Positions 1 through 7,785 of a stretch of DNA of 35,624 nt are shown piece by piece. The position numbers and the translations under genes are program-made. Where the stretch lies: NCBI GenBank assembly GCA_007694165.1, contig RECE01000255.1:1-35624 (forward strand), written 5' to 3'. Numbering within the stretch: the first letter of the stretch is position 1; each line of letters opens with the position of its first letter. Source of the DNA: Bacteroidota bacterium (GTDB lineage: Bacteria; Bacteroidota; Bacteroidia; Bacteroidales; UBA7960). Under the pieces are notes generated by a model. The model was given only the letters and a program-made list of their open reading frames with translations, had not been told where the DNA came from and searched no databases.

Positions 1-1
1 T

Positions 2-328
2 TTATTTTATCATTTCCGTTAAAATGGCTTTAAATTCAGATACTTCTGAATTTGATAGTTTACCTAAATCCGCTATCTTATCTTCTCTCTTTAAAGTGAC
101 AATCCTGTCAACTTTTATAACAGATTGCACCCGTAACATATTTATCAGATTGGGTTGTAAAACTATTTCTCGCCTGGATAATTGCTTAGGGACTACCGAA
201 CTAATGGCAGAAACAACAACATCCTTGTATTGGTCTGCTGTTTCGGAAATAACAACTGCAGGTCTAATTTTTATGTTTGTCAATTCCGCAAAAGGAAAAG
301 GTATTAGGACAATATCACCAATTTTCAT
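2..328 (-). CDS. PemK/MazF-like toxin of a type II toxin-antitoxin pair
   Basis: Complete 108-residue protein whose stop codon lies at the very edge of the window. The N-terminus (GDIVLIPFPFAEL, then IRPAVVISE) is the characteristic SH3-like start of PemK/MazF/Kid toxins, and the later VDRIVTLKRE matches the family's second conserved block. Known family members are ribosome-independent or ribosome-dependent mRNA endoribonucleases that inhibit growth until neutralised by an antitoxin. The gene starts 3 bases after the stop of a 74-residue gene at 332-556, the usual antitoxin-first order and tight coupling. The family call is solid. RNA cleavage and its specificity are inferred, because catalytic residues in this family are not conserved enough to read by eye. 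Confidence 0.88.
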   Translation of the reverse strand: MKIGDIVLIPFPFAELTNIKIRPAVVISETADQYKDVVVSAISSVVPKQLSRREIVLQPNLINMLRVQSVIKVDRIVTLKREDKIADLGKLSNSEVSEFKAILTEMIK

Positions 329-331
329 CGT

Positions 332-556
332 CTAATCTTTATTTTGCAGATAGTCCTGATAAACATCTTCCCTTTCATCCTCCCAGAACTCCAATCCTTT
401 GGTTTGAGAGGAAAGATCACGCACCATATCCTCATTTGGCTCCAACTCTTCAATAAAAGTTACAACAACCCTGTATTTCTTTTTCTCGGTTACTTTTTCT
501 GTAAGCCGGATGTTTTTACCATCGTATATTCCGTTTACTGCAAGCATATTTTCCAT
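332..556 (-). CDS. Antitoxin partner of the PemK/MazF-like toxin
   Basis: A 74-residue (or 71-residue, if Met4 at 545-547 is used) acidic protein. The N-terminal half (VNGIYDGKNIRLTEKV) resembles the small beta-strand, AF2212/AbrB-like DNA-binding fold seen in many short antitoxins. The C-terminal half is rich in Glu, Asp and Trp (FWEDEREDVYQDYL), typical of a disordered segment that wraps the toxin. Its stop is only 3 bases before the toxin ATG, so the two should be co-translated. A TAnnTTTG -7 element inside an inverted repeat lies 15-22 bases upstream of the first ATG, consistent with autoregulation. The antitoxin role rests on context and composition; no named antitoxin family was recognised with certainty. 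Confidence 0.75.
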   Translation of the reverse strand: MENMLAVNGIYDGKNIRLTEKVTEKKKYRVVVTFIEELEPNEDMVRDLSSQTKGLEFWEDEREDVYQDYLQNKD

Positions 557-854
557 TGTTTTGTCTCTTACAAATTTAATGATTTAAATTCAAATTTGTT
601 AGTCTTTTAAGGGATTGTATTTCTTCAATAAAGTCTTCCAATTTATCCGTCAGGCATTTTTCGGTTATACTCACTAAGCGATACCCTGCGATGTATTGCA
701 ATCTGAATCCCGTCCACCAGTATCTTTCGGATGAAAGCCTGAATTGGGTAAAGACTTAGCCATTGCCCCCCCCTTGTAAAGACAACTTATGATAGTAGCA
801 CCAATCCACTCTTTTTTTTACTATTTTAGCCCACCAAATTTAAACCTCTAAAAC
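557..854. other. Intergenic region between the TA operon and the tricorn-like gene
   Basis: About 300 bases between divergent genes. Apart from the TA promoter at 570-599, it contains a run of eight C at 766-773 and a 59-codon open stretch on the minus strand (576-755) that lacks a start and matches nothing I recognise. The last 20 bases before the tricorn ATG are A-rich, as is common before Bacteroidota starts. No clear TAnnTTTG element for the tricorn gene was found. Confidence 0.6.
570..599 (-). promoter_or_regulatory. Toxin-antitoxin promoter with overlapping inverted repeat
   Basis: On the minus strand TAAATTTG (plus 571-578) matches the Bacteroidota -7 consensus TAnnTTTG. It would start transcription about 11 bases before the antitoxin ATG. 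The same bases form one arm of an inverted repeat, ACAAATTT at 570-577 with AAATTTGT at 592-599. An operator overlapping the promoter is the expected arrangement for a self-repressing antitoxin. No good -33 TTTG was seen at the usual spacing. Confidence 0.5.
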
Positions 855-3800
855 ATGAACAATAAATACCTTTTTATGGTGATGGCTTTTTTGCTTGTCA
901 CTTTTTTTTCGTTAGTCGCCAATGAGCAAGCATATTTTGTTTCTCAGCCTGCGGTTTCGCCTGATGGGCAAACCATTGTTTTTGTTTATGAAAATGACCT
1001 TTGGCAAGTACCAGCATCTGGAGGAACTGCTTACCGGCTAACCGCTCTGGATGGCATAGTTTCAGCCCCCCGGTTTTCGCCCGACGGACAATGGATTGCC
1101 TTCACCTCTACCCGAGATCGCAATGCCAATGTACACGTGATGCCCGCCAGGGGCGGTGAAATAAGACAGCTCACCTGGCATCAGGGTGCTGATGAGGTCA
1201 ATTCATGGTCATGGGATTCCCAAAGCATTTACTTCCATTCCTCCCGGGAGAATATGAGCTCGGTTTTCAGGGTTTCCATTGATGGAGGCACACCCTTCCG
1301 GCTTTTTGACCATTACTTTAATATAGAACATCAGCTGATCGAACATCCTTTAACTGGCGCTTTCATCTTTACCGAAAGCTGGGAAAGCCTTACGTTTCCG
1401 CAACGTAAGCGCTATAAAGGTGAGCACCGGCCCGACATTTTGTCTTACAATCCTGACACAGACGAATTTATTAACCTCACGGATTTTGAAGGGCAGGATT
1501 TGTGGCCTTCAATAGATCGACAGGGAAATATATTCTTTGCTTCGGATGAATACAATGGTGAATACAATCTCTACACTTTCAGCGATGGCGAAAAAACGCA
1601 GCTTACCAGCTTTCCGCGGTCCATCCGTTCACCACAGGTAAGTGCAGACGGAAGCATTGTGGCCTTTGAAAAAGATTACCAGCTATATGTTTATGAAGTT
1701 TCCACAGGAGAAACCTTTGCTCCGGAGGTGCGTCTTTTTCAGGCTCCCAACCTGGCTGTAGACCAGAGTTTCAAGACAAAGGGAAACATAACCTGGTTTG
1801 ACGTTTCCCCGGACAAGAAAAAGCTTGCCTTTGTTTCACGCGGTGAGTTGTTTGTTTCTGATATGGAGGGGAAATTTGTACGACAGATGCCCGTTCTTCC
1901 TGAAGAACGTGTTTTGGAAGTGAAATGGCTCGACGACAGCAAATCACTTCTGTATATTCGCACAAACAATGGTTGGGCCAACCTTTTTACCATTGCTGCC
2001 GATGGCAATGGAAGAGAAAGACAGATAGAAAACAAGGAGCAGAATTCAAGGGCGCTGGCACTCAGCCATGACAGGAAAAAAGCGGTTTATCTTTCCGGGC
2101 GCAACGAAGTTACAATTGCAGACCTGGAGTCCTTTACCTCAAGGGTGATTGTAACCGATGAATTGTGGGGTTTTCAGAATTCCAATCCCACCTTTTCTCC
2201 CAATGGCGAATATATTCTTTTTACCGCAATTCGTAGTTTTGAACAGGATGTAATGATTCATCACATTGCCTCCGGAGAAACGTTTAATCTTACCCAATCA
2301 GGTGTAACGCAGCGTCAGCCCTGGTGGTCACCTTGTGGCAAGTATATTTATTTTTCTTCTGACAGGGTAAATCCTCACTACCCCACGGGCAATACTCAAA
2401 ACAGTATTTACAGGATTGCCCTGCACCGGTTTGCCAGCCCTTTTCGTAAAGCTGCATTTGCAGAACTATTCGATGAAAAGAATGAGAATGATACGCTTCC
2501 TCCCTCCATTTTGATCGATTGGGAGAGAATAGAAGAACGCTGGGAGCAAATACCTGTAAGTGGTGGCGTGCAGTGGTCTCCACAAGTTTACAAGGCAAAA
2601 GAAGGGCAAGTGTTGTTTTTTGTCTCTAATCATGACAAAGGAGAACTGGCCTTGTGGAAAAGGGAATTAAAACCTTTTGAAGATGATAAGACAGAAAGAA
2701 TTGCAGGACCAAGCCCGGGTATGAACCCGCTGATTGTTAAGGTGGAAGATAATTATTGGGTGCTGGCAAGCGGAAATATCCGGGAAATTGATGTCAAAGG
2801 CAATAAAATGGAGGCTATTGACTTTGATCATACCTTTAGCCGGAACCTGAAGAAAGAGTTTTCGCAGGTGTTTTTCGAGACCTGGGCCACATTGGACGAG
2901 AACTTTTATGACGAAGATTTCCATGGTGTTGACTGGAAAGCAACCCTTGCCTACTATGAGCAGTTTTTGCCACATTTGCGCAGTCGGGATAACCTGAGGA
3001 CTTTGCTCAACGATATGCTGGGCGAGCTCAATGCCTCTCACATGGGCTTTTCAGGGTCGGGAAAGGAGGAAGAGCCATTTTTTAAAGGGGAAACGGCCGA
3101 AACAGGAATTGTATTTCAGAGAGATAATCCATGGGTGGTTGAACGTGTGGTTACAGGCTCTCATCTTGATTTGACTGAAAAACCAGTATTGCCGGGAGAT
3201 ATATTGCTGGCCGTAAATGGTGTAAGTGTTGAAAACACTGAAAATCGCAACCGGTACTTTTATTTTGCTTCCCGCCCGGAAGAGCTGGAGCTGACATTCA
3301 GAAGGGGGAGAGATGAGGTGCAGGTTCTTACCCGTTCGCACACCCCCGGTCAAATCAACAATTTGCTCTATGATGAGTGGATAAGGGAGAATCGTGAATA
3401 TGTTCGTGAAAAATCTGAAAACCGGATTGCATACGTCTACATGAAAAACATGTCAGCCCAGGCACTGGAACAGTTTTTAATCGACATGACTACCTATGCT
3501 GAACGCAAAGATGCGTTGCTGTTTGATTTGCGTTTCAACAGGGGAGGGAATGTGCATAATGATGTCCTTCAGTTTTTATCACAACGTCCTTATCTGGCAT
3601 GGAAATACCGGGGAGGAGAAATGGCTCCCCAACCCAATTTTGCCCCGTCGGCCAAACCCATGGTATTGACCATCAATGAACGCAGTCTGAGCGATGCTGA
3701 AATGACAGCCGAAGGATTCAGGCAGCTGGAACTGGGCAAAATTATTGGCATGGAGACTTATCGCTGGATCATTTTTACTTCAGGAAAATCTTTTGTGGAT

Positions 3801-3971
3801 GGTTCTTTTTGCCGTTTGCCCAGCTGGGGCTGTTATACCCTGGATGGCAAAAACCTGGAGTTTACCGGAGTGGCACCCGACATTGTGGTGCCGGAAACTT
3901 TTCATGACCGTTTGCACAACCGAATGCCACAGCTTGACAGGGCAATCCGGGAACTTATGAATCAGTTATGA
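855..3971 (+). CDS. Secreted tricorn-like serine protease (peptidase family S41)
   Basis: 1038 residues, close to the usual 1070-1090 for tricorn proteases. A signal peptide (hydrophobic residues about 5-21) indicates export to the periplasm or beyond. Residues about 25-660 are WD/TolB-like beta-propeller repeats (SPDGQWIAFTSTRD, SPNGEYILFTA, SPCGKYIYFSSD), corresponding to the two propellers of archaeal tricorn. A PDZ domain follows (about 745-835, PGDILLAVNGVSV), then the S41 catalytic domain. The catalytic set is visible: Ser728-His729 (NASHMG), nucleophile Ser946 with Asp947 (SLSDAE), and Glu1002 (LEFTGVAPDI), with spacing matching Ser745/His746, Ser965/Asp966 and Glu1023 of Thermoplasma tricorn. 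In that family the enzyme cuts proteasome-derived peptides; here an exported peptidase of oligopeptides is inferred. Its last 6 bases overlap the convergent gene at 3966. Confidence 0.93.
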   Translation: MNNKYLFMVMAFLLVTFFSLVANEQAYFVSQPAVSPDGQTIVFVYENDLWQVPASGGTAYRLTALDGIVSAPRFSPDGQWIAFTSTRDRNANVHVMPARGGEIRQLTWHQGADEVNSWSWDSQSIYFHSSRENMSSVFRVSIDGGTPFRLFDHYFNIEHQLIEHPLTGAFIFTESWESLTFPQRKRYKGEHRPDILSYNPDTDEFINLTDFEGQDLWPSIDRQGNIFFASDEYNGEYNLYTFSDGEKTQLTSFPRSIRSPQVSADGSIVAFEKDYQLYVYEVSTGETFAPEVRLFQAPNLAVDQSFKTKGNITWFDVSPDKKKLAFVSRGELFVSDMEGKFVRQMPVLPEERVLEVKWLDDSKSLLYIRTNNGWANLFTIAADGNGRERQIENKEQNSRALALSHDRKKAVYLSGRNEVTIADLESFTSRVIVTDELWGFQNSNPTFSPNGEYILFTAIRSFEQDVMIHHIASGETFNLTQSGVTQRQPWWSPCGKYIYFSSDRVNPHYPTGNTQNSIYRIALHRFASPFRKAAFAELFDEKNENDTLPPSILIDWERIEERWEQIPVSGGVQWSPQVYKAKEGQVLFFVSNHDKGELALWKRELKPFEDDKTERIAGPSPGMNPLIVKVEDNYWVLASGNIREIDVKGNKMEAIDFDHTFSRNLKKEFSQVFFETWATLDENFYDEDFHGVDWKATLAYYEQFLPHLRSRDNLRTLLNDMLGELNASHMGFSGSGKEEEPFFKGETAETGIVFQRDNPWVVERVVTGSHLDLTEKPVLPGDILLAVNGVSVENTENRNRYFYFASRPEELELTFRRGRDEVQVLTRSHTPGQINNLLYDEWIRENREYVREKSENRIAYVYMKNMSAQALEQFLIDMTTYAERKDALLFDLRFNRGGNVHNDVLQFLSQRPYLAWKYRGGEMAPQPNFAPSAKPMVLTINERSLSDAEMTAEGFRQLELGKIIGMETYRWIIFTSGKSFVDGSFCRLPSWGCYTLDGKNLEFTGVAPDIVVPETFHDRLHNRMPQLDRAIRELMNQL

Positions 3972-4469
3972 TTTGCTCTCCCTGGGAAGTTCAACCACCT
4001 CCATATCTTTTATATTGGGGCCATCAATGGTAAAACGAAGCAAACTTATGACCTTGTGAAAACCATACCTGCCTGCAGCTCCGGGATTGAGATGCAGGCA
4101 GTTGTGTTTTTTATCGAAAATAATTTTCAGGATGTGCGAATGGCCGCTGATAAAGAGTTTTGGGGGATTTGTTTTCATGATTGGCCTTATGGCGGGAGCA
4201 TAGTTGCCCGGATAGCCTCCGATATGGGTCATTAATACATCCACCTCTTCGCACCGAAATCTGAGCAGCTCCGGGAAATCTGTTCTTATGTCGGTACTGT
4301 CAATGTTTCCGTAAACACCCCTGAGAGGTTTAATACTTTTGAGTTTTTCAATGATTTTCCAGTCACCAAAATCACCGGCATGCCATATTTCATCACAATC
4401 CTTAAAAATTCGCGGTAGCTCCGGGTGGAAGTAACTGTGTGTATCAGAGAGTAGTCCTATTTTTTGCAT
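3966..4469 (-). CDS. YfcE-type metallophosphoesterase
   Basis: 167 residues from the ATG at 4467-4469. All metal-binding motifs of the YfcE/MJ0936 calcineurin-like family are present in order: D9-x-H11 (LSDTHS), GD33 (HAGDFGD), GN55xD (GNIDS), H82 (MTHIGG) and GHSH with His110 and His112. Such enzymes are small, di-metal, cytoplasmic phosphodiesterases with broad substrate use in vitro; the natural substrate is unknown. The frame stays open for 60 codons further upstream, but those codons run through palindromic repeats and have no phosphoesterase similarity. A TACTTTTG -7 element just before 4469 also supports the short form. The 3' end overlaps the tricorn-like gene tail-to-tail. Confidence 0.92.
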   Translation of the reverse strand: MQKIGLLSDTHSYFHPELPRIFKDCDEIWHAGDFGDWKIIEKLKSIKPLRGVYGNIDSTDIRTDFPELLRFRCEEVDVLMTHIGGYPGNYAPAIRPIMKTNPPKLFISGHSHILKIIFDKKHNCLHLNPGAAGRYGFHKVISLLRFTIDGPNIKDMEVVELPRESKS

Positions 4470-4475
4470 TTTATT

Positions 4476-4491
4476 CTTTTGTGCAAAAGTA
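4476..4491 (-). promoter_or_regulatory. Promoter -7 element of the phosphoesterase gene
   Basis: TACTTTTG on the minus strand (plus 4484-4491) fits TAnnTTTG and lies 15 bases upstream of the ATG at 4469, giving a very short leader. It overlaps an inverted repeat, CTTTTG (4476-4481) and CAAAAG (4484-4489) separated by two bases, which could be an operator or chance. No TTTG -33 was seen. Confidence 0.45.
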
Positions 4492-4522
4492 ATTAATTCT
4501 ATGCTTTTAAGTGATTTGCTAA

Positions 4523-4559
4523 AGGTGACGGGGCCACTCCAAGTGACCCCGCCACTATT
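4523..4559 (+). repeat. REP-like palindromic repeat, copy 1
   Basis: A 37-base unit identical to the copy at 4754-4790. Inside it GTGACGGGGCCACT (4526-4539) can pair with AGTGACCCCGCCAC (4542-4555) with two mismatches around a CCA loop, giving a strong GC-rich hairpin. Confidence 0.85.
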
Positions 4560-4615
4560 TTCAGCACTTTGCTCAGACGACTTCCGGCTCGTCCGTCCAC
4601 TAATCTTGCGCAATA

Positions 4616-4647
4616 GCCCGGACGGGAGCTTGGAGTCCCGACCGGGC
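4616..4647. repeat. Imperfect GC-rich palindrome inside the repeat cluster
   Basis: GCCCGGACGGGA pairs with TCCCGACCGGGC through one A-A mismatch (11 pairs) around a short loop. It lies between copies 1 and 2 of the REP-like unit and differs from them in sequence, so the cluster contains at least two kinds of hairpin. Flanking short self-complementary stretches (GACGA/TCGTC near 4577-4594 and GGCGA/TCGCC near 4665-4681) are weaker. Confidence 0.65.
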
Positions 4648-4705
4648 AAGGGGTCTCGTGCGGTGGCGACTGAGGTTCGCCTCCGGACTAAATGAAGTGC
4701 TTTTT

Positions 4706-4738
4706 AGTGGCGGGGTGAGCTGTAGTCACCCCGTCACT
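4706..4738 (-). repeat. REP-like palindromic repeat, copy 2 (opposite orientation)
   Basis: AGTGGCGGGGTGA (4706-4718) pairs with TCACCCCGTCACT (4726-4738) over 13 positions with one G-T wobble and a 7-base loop. It resembles the reverse complement of copies 1 and 3 but is not identical to it. Confidence 0.8.
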
Positions 4739-4753
4739 TTTGGGTATTGCTGC

Positions 4754-4790
4754 AGGTGACGGGGCCACTCCAAGTGACCCCGCCACTATT
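4754..4790 (+). repeat. REP-like palindromic repeat, copy 3
   Basis: Exact 37-base duplicate of 4523-4559, starting 231 bases after it. The inverted middle copy and direct outer copies resemble the arrangement of bacterial REP/BIME elements, which in other bacteria are spread by RAYT (TnpA-REP) transposases. No such transposase is encoded in this window. Confidence 0.85.
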
Positions 4791-4851
4791 GGGATTTGAG
4801 AAATGTTAATATTTTTCATAAAATCTTCAACCGGAGCCATTAGCAAAGGCT

Positions 4852-4859
4852 TAATTTTG
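4852..4859 (+). promoter_or_regulatory. Promoter -7 element of the hpt operon
   Basis: TAATTTTG matches TAnnTTTG and lies 31 bases before the hpt ATG. It is the only good promoter candidate in front of the hpt-adk-obgE-PAP2 series. No convincing -33 element was found. Confidence 0.5.
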
Positions 4860-4890
4860 TACTTTAGCGGATTGAAAAAAACACAGTAAA

Positions 4891-5448
4891 ATGACTTATC
4901 AGACACAAACACCCCACAGGATTAAAGTTCACGACAAGTATTTTGTCAAATATATTGACGGATCGAACATCCTGAAGGCAGTAGGAAATATTGCAGATGC
5001 CATTTATAAAGATTTTGCTGATGAAAAGCCCTTGTTTTTATGTGTACTCAATGGCTCTTTTATGTTTTCATCTGATTTGATGAAAGTTTATGAAGGTATT
5101 TGCGAGATTAGCTTTATCCGTTTGTCTTCTTACAAGGGAACCGAATCAACCGAGGAGGTGAAAACCCTGATTGGATTAAGTGATGATATTGAAGGACGAA
5201 GTGTTGTAATACTTGAAGATATTATTGACAGTGGGATTACTGTGAAACATTTGCTGGAAGATCTCAAACAATACAATCCCAGTCATTTGAAAGTGGCCAC
5301 TTTGTTGTTTAAACCTGAGGCCGTCAGAACGGATATCAAACCTGACTATATCGGGATAGAAATTCCCCGTAATTTTATTCTGGGTTATGGTCTGGACTAT
5401 GATGGTCTGGGGCGAAATCTTGCAGATATTTATAGAATTGAGGAGTAG
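4891..5448 (+). CDS. hpt: Hypoxanthine phosphoribosyltransferase
   Basis: 185 residues, the normal size of bacterial HPRT. The type I PRTase PRPP-binding loop is clear: VVILEDIIDSGIT with Glu109, Asp110 and Asp113. Upstream FLCVLNGSFMF is the conserved strand/loop where HPRTs have LxGs, and DYIGIEIPRNFILGYGLDYD is the C-terminal base-binding region. The enzyme converts hypoxanthine (and usually guanine) plus PRPP to IMP/GMP in purine salvage in the cytoplasm. It leads a run of same-strand genes, adk 41 bases and obgE about 670 bases downstream, a gene order common in Bacteroidota. Confidence 0.96.
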   Translation: MTYQTQTPHRIKVHDKYFVKYIDGSNILKAVGNIADAIYKDFADEKPLFLCVLNGSFMFSSDLMKVYEGICEISFIRLSSYKGTESTEEVKTLIGLSDDIEGRSVVILEDIIDSGITVKHLLEDLKQYNPSHLKVATLLFKPEAVRTDIKPDYIGIEIPRNFILGYGLDYDGLGRNLADIYRIEE

Positions 5449-5489
5449 GTAAATTCCTCTCATTATGGTAATAAAAAACACTGTTTACC

Positions 5490-6095
5490 ATGCTCAACCT
5501 GATACTATTTGGTCCTCCCGGAAGTGGGAAAGGCACTCAATCTTTGCGGGTGGCCTGCAGGTATAACCTGGTGCATTTTTCCTCAGGTGAGCTTTTTCGT
5601 AACGAAGTTAAAAAAGGCACTAAGATTGGATATGAGCTTGCCAATTATATGATCAACGGGTTGTTGGTTCCAGACTTTATGGTTTTGAGAAAAATCTACC
5701 GGGCAGCTTTGCAATATCAGGATGCTGCAGGTATTGTGTTTGACGGTTTCCCGCGTACAGTTTATCAGGCTGAAATGCTCGACAAGCTATTGATAAAAAA
5801 GGATATACCCATCAGCATCGTTTTTTTTATGATGGTGGATGAAAAGGAGCTTATCAGCCGTATGATGGGAAGGGCGGAGGATTCCGGCCGTCTGGACGAC
5901 AATGAAGAGATTATCCTCAGGCGCATGGAGGTGTATGAGAAGCAAACACTTCCAATGAAAGAATACTATCAGAAACAGGGCAAACTTTCCTGTATAAGTG
6001 GTATGGCTCCCGTTAAGGTTGTTGCAGAAAGAATAAGCAGGGTAATTGATCATTATCTGATGAAGAATGAAATAATTAAGTTAGTAGCACAGTAA
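5490..6095 (+). CDS. adk: Adenylate kinase
   Basis: 201 residues. The P-loop GPPGSGKGTQ starts at residue 8 (Lys14). DGFPRT is the AMP/catalytic segment and GRAEDSGRLDD is the region after the LID, which here is short and lacks the zinc-type Cys4 insert; this is therefore the short-LID form. It interconverts ATP + AMP and 2 ADP, keeping adenylates balanced. It sits between hpt and obgE, so the cluster joins purine salvage with nucleotide homeostasis. The C-terminus (HYLMKNEIIKLVAQ) runs about ten residues beyond typical Bacteroidota Adk, with no domain recognised there. Confidence 0.95.
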   Translation: MLNLILFGPPGSGKGTQSLRVACRYNLVHFSSGELFRNEVKKGTKIGYELANYMINGLLVPDFMVLRKIYRAALQYQDAAGIVFDGFPRTVYQAEMLDKLLIKKDIPISIVFFMMVDEKELISRMMGRAEDSGRLDDNEEIILRRMEVYEKQTLPMKEYYQKQGKLSCISGMAPVKVVAERISRVIDHYLMKNEIIKLVAQ

Positions 6096-6119
6096 AAACC
6101 ATTAAATACCCCCAAAACA

Positions 6120-7118
6120 TTGGCTTCAAATTTTGTTGATTACATAAAAATATATTGCCGTTCAGGAAAGGGCGGTGCCGGTTCGATGCATTTTTTGCGC
6201 GCCAAATACGTACCCAGAGGTGGTCCTGATGGTGGCGATGGCGGACGAGGCGGACATGTCATATTAAAAGGAAACAGCCATTTATGGACCTTGCTTCATC
6301 TTCGCTACACCCGGCATGTGATTGCCGAATCGGGCACGGGAGGCAAGGGACAGGGCAAAACCGGAGCCCAGGGCAACGATGTGTTTGTAGAGGTACCCCT
6401 GGGTACCCTTGCACGGAATGCTGAAACAGGTGAAATTGTAGCCGAGATAACAGAACACGATCAGGAGGTGGTGTTGCTGGAGGGAGGAAGAGGAGGTTTG
6501 GGTAATATTCATTTCAAATCTTCCACAAATCAAACTCCCCGCTATGCACAGCCTGGTGAACCTGAACAGGAATTGTCCGTTATCATGGAGCTGAAAATCC
6601 TTGCCGATGTGGGCCTGGTGGGTTTTCCCAATGCAGGTAAGTCTACTTTGCTTTCTGTGGTTTCAGCAGCCAAACCCGAAATCGCCGATTACCCTTTTAC
6701 TACCCTTGTACCCAACCTGGGCATGGTACCCTACTACGACCAGAAGTCTTTTGTAATGGCCGATATACCGGGAATCATTGAAGGTGCGCATGAAGGTCGC
6801 GGTTTGGGGCACAGGTTCCTGCGTCACATTGAAAGAAACTCTGTTCTCTTGTTTATGATACCGGTGGATAGTGATGATGTGAAAAAGGAATATGACGTAC
6901 TGCTCAACGAGCTGAAAATGTACAACCCTGAGTTGTTGGATAAACAACGATTACTGGCTGTGACAAAGTGCGATATGGCCGACGAGCAAATGCTTGATGA
7001 ATTAAAGGAAGAACTCCCGGACCTGCCTTATGTAATGATTTCATCTCATACCCAGCAGGGAATTAAAGAATTAAAGGATCTCCTCTGGAAAACACTCAAT
7101 CATAACCCTGAGGACTAA
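6120..7118 (+). CDS. obgE: Obg-family GTPase (CgtA/ObgE)
   Basis: 332 residues. The glycine-rich Obg fold fills the N-terminal half ([35 protein letters not shown]). The G domain follows: G1 GFPNAGKST (168-176), G3 DIPG at Asp215, G4 TKCD at Thr282 and G5 MISS. There is no C-terminal OCT domain, usual for Bacteroidota. Start: no ATG fits; TTG at 6120 begins [12 protein letters not shown], which is the expected Obg N-terminus, so a TTG start is used here. Obg proteins bind the 50S subunit and link GTP/ppGpp levels to ribosome assembly and growth. The gene lies 24 bases after adk, probably in the same transcript. Confidence 0.96.
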   Translation: MASNFVDYIKIYCRSGKGGAGSMHFLRAKYVPRGGPDGGDGGRGGHVILKGNSHLWTLLHLRYTRHVIAESGTGGKGQGKTGAQGNDVFVEVPLGTLARNAETGEIVAEITEHDQEVVLLEGGRGGLGNIHFKSSTNQTPRYAQPGEPEQELSVIMELKILADVGLVGFPNAGKSTLLSVVSAAKPEIADYPFTTLVPNLGMVPYYDQKSFVMADIPGIIEGAHEGRGLGHRFLRHIERNSVLLFMIPVDSDDVKKEYDVLLNELKMYNPELLDKQRLLAVTKCDMADEQMLDELKEELPDLPYVMISSHTQQGIKELKDLLWKTLNHNPED

Positions 7119-7179
7119 AGAAATAATTACAGATTGGAGTGTCATCCGTATATTCCCTTAATAAATATCCCGGATAAAT

Positions 7180-7785
7180 ATGCTTGAGTTTTTAATGCAG
7201 TTAGACAGAGACCTTTTTCTCTTTTTCAACGGGTTGCATGCTCCCTGGCTCGATCCTGTCATGTATTATATCAGTGAGAAGTTTTTCTGGATCCCCTTGT
7301 ATGTGCTTTTGTTGTGGTTTTGCAAAAAGCACTATGGGTGGCAAACCCTGATGATACTGATTATGGTCGCTTTGTTGATAACCATAACGGATCAGCTTAC
7401 CGGGTTAATGAAAGATTTCTTTCAGCGATTCCGGCCTTCGCGCGATGAAAATCTGGCAGATTTGGTGCATATTGTTTATGGCAAAAGAGGAGGGCGATTT
7501 GGTTTCGTTTCGGCTCATGCGGCCAACTCATTTGCACTGGCAGTTTTCATGATTCATCTGCTCAGAGGTAAAATCAAATATATTGCCCCTGTTTTGCTTA
7601 CATGGGCTACCATGAAGACTTACAGTCGCATGTATCTTGGTGTGCATTATCCGGGTGATCTCATCGGAGGTGCTATTGTCGGTATCCTTTCAGCTTTGAT
7701 AATCATTGAACTGTGGAAAGTGGTTCAAAAAAGGATTTACCCTGCGCCGCTTAACAAGTTTGAGCCACCCGGCAAAGCTCAATAG
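7180..7785 (+). CDS. PAP2-family membrane phosphatase (undecaprenyl-diphosphatase-like)
   Basis: 201 residues with several hydrophobic segments. The three PAP2 signature motifs are visible: KX6RP (Lys78-Arg85-Pro86 in KDFFQRFRP), a variant second motif VSAHAANS with His113 where PSGH is usual, and SRX5HX3D (Ser149, Arg150, His156, Asp160 in SRMYLGVHYPGD). These residues form the vanadium-peroxidase-like active site of lipid phosphatases. Likely roles are removing phosphate from undecaprenyl diphosphate or phosphatidylglycerol phosphate in the inner membrane; the substrate cannot be told from sequence. It lies 61 bases after obgE on the same strand, and its last 7 bases overlap the convergent gene at 7779. 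Confidence 0.9.
   Translation: MLEFLMQLDRDLFLFFNGLHAPWLDPVMYYISEKFFWIPLYVLLLWFCKKHYGWQTLMILIMVALLITITDQLTGLMKDFFQRFRPSRDENLADLVHIVYGKRGGRFGFVSAHAANSFALAVFMIHLLRGKIKYIAPVLLTWATMKTYSRMYLGVHYPGDLIGGAIVGILSALIIIELWKVVQKRIYPAPLNKFEPPGKAQ

Larger units (their letters stand above)
4470..4890. other. Intergenic region with palindrome cluster and hpt promoter
   Basis: A 421-base gap between the divergent phosphoesterase and hpt genes. From the left it holds the phosphoesterase promoter (4476-4491), a cluster of GC-rich hairpins (4523-4790, listed separately) and the hpt -7 element (4852-4859). The middle is markedly richer in G+C than its AT-rich flanks. No start-proximal coding signal was seen. Confidence 0.8.

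Noticed and set aside
4470-4649. Upstream 60-codon extension of the phosphoesterase frame
   Set aside because: The extension passes through the palindromic repeats, has low-complexity Ser/Arg/Gly content and no similarity to the family. The ATG at 4467-4469 with a -7 box just upstream fits better.
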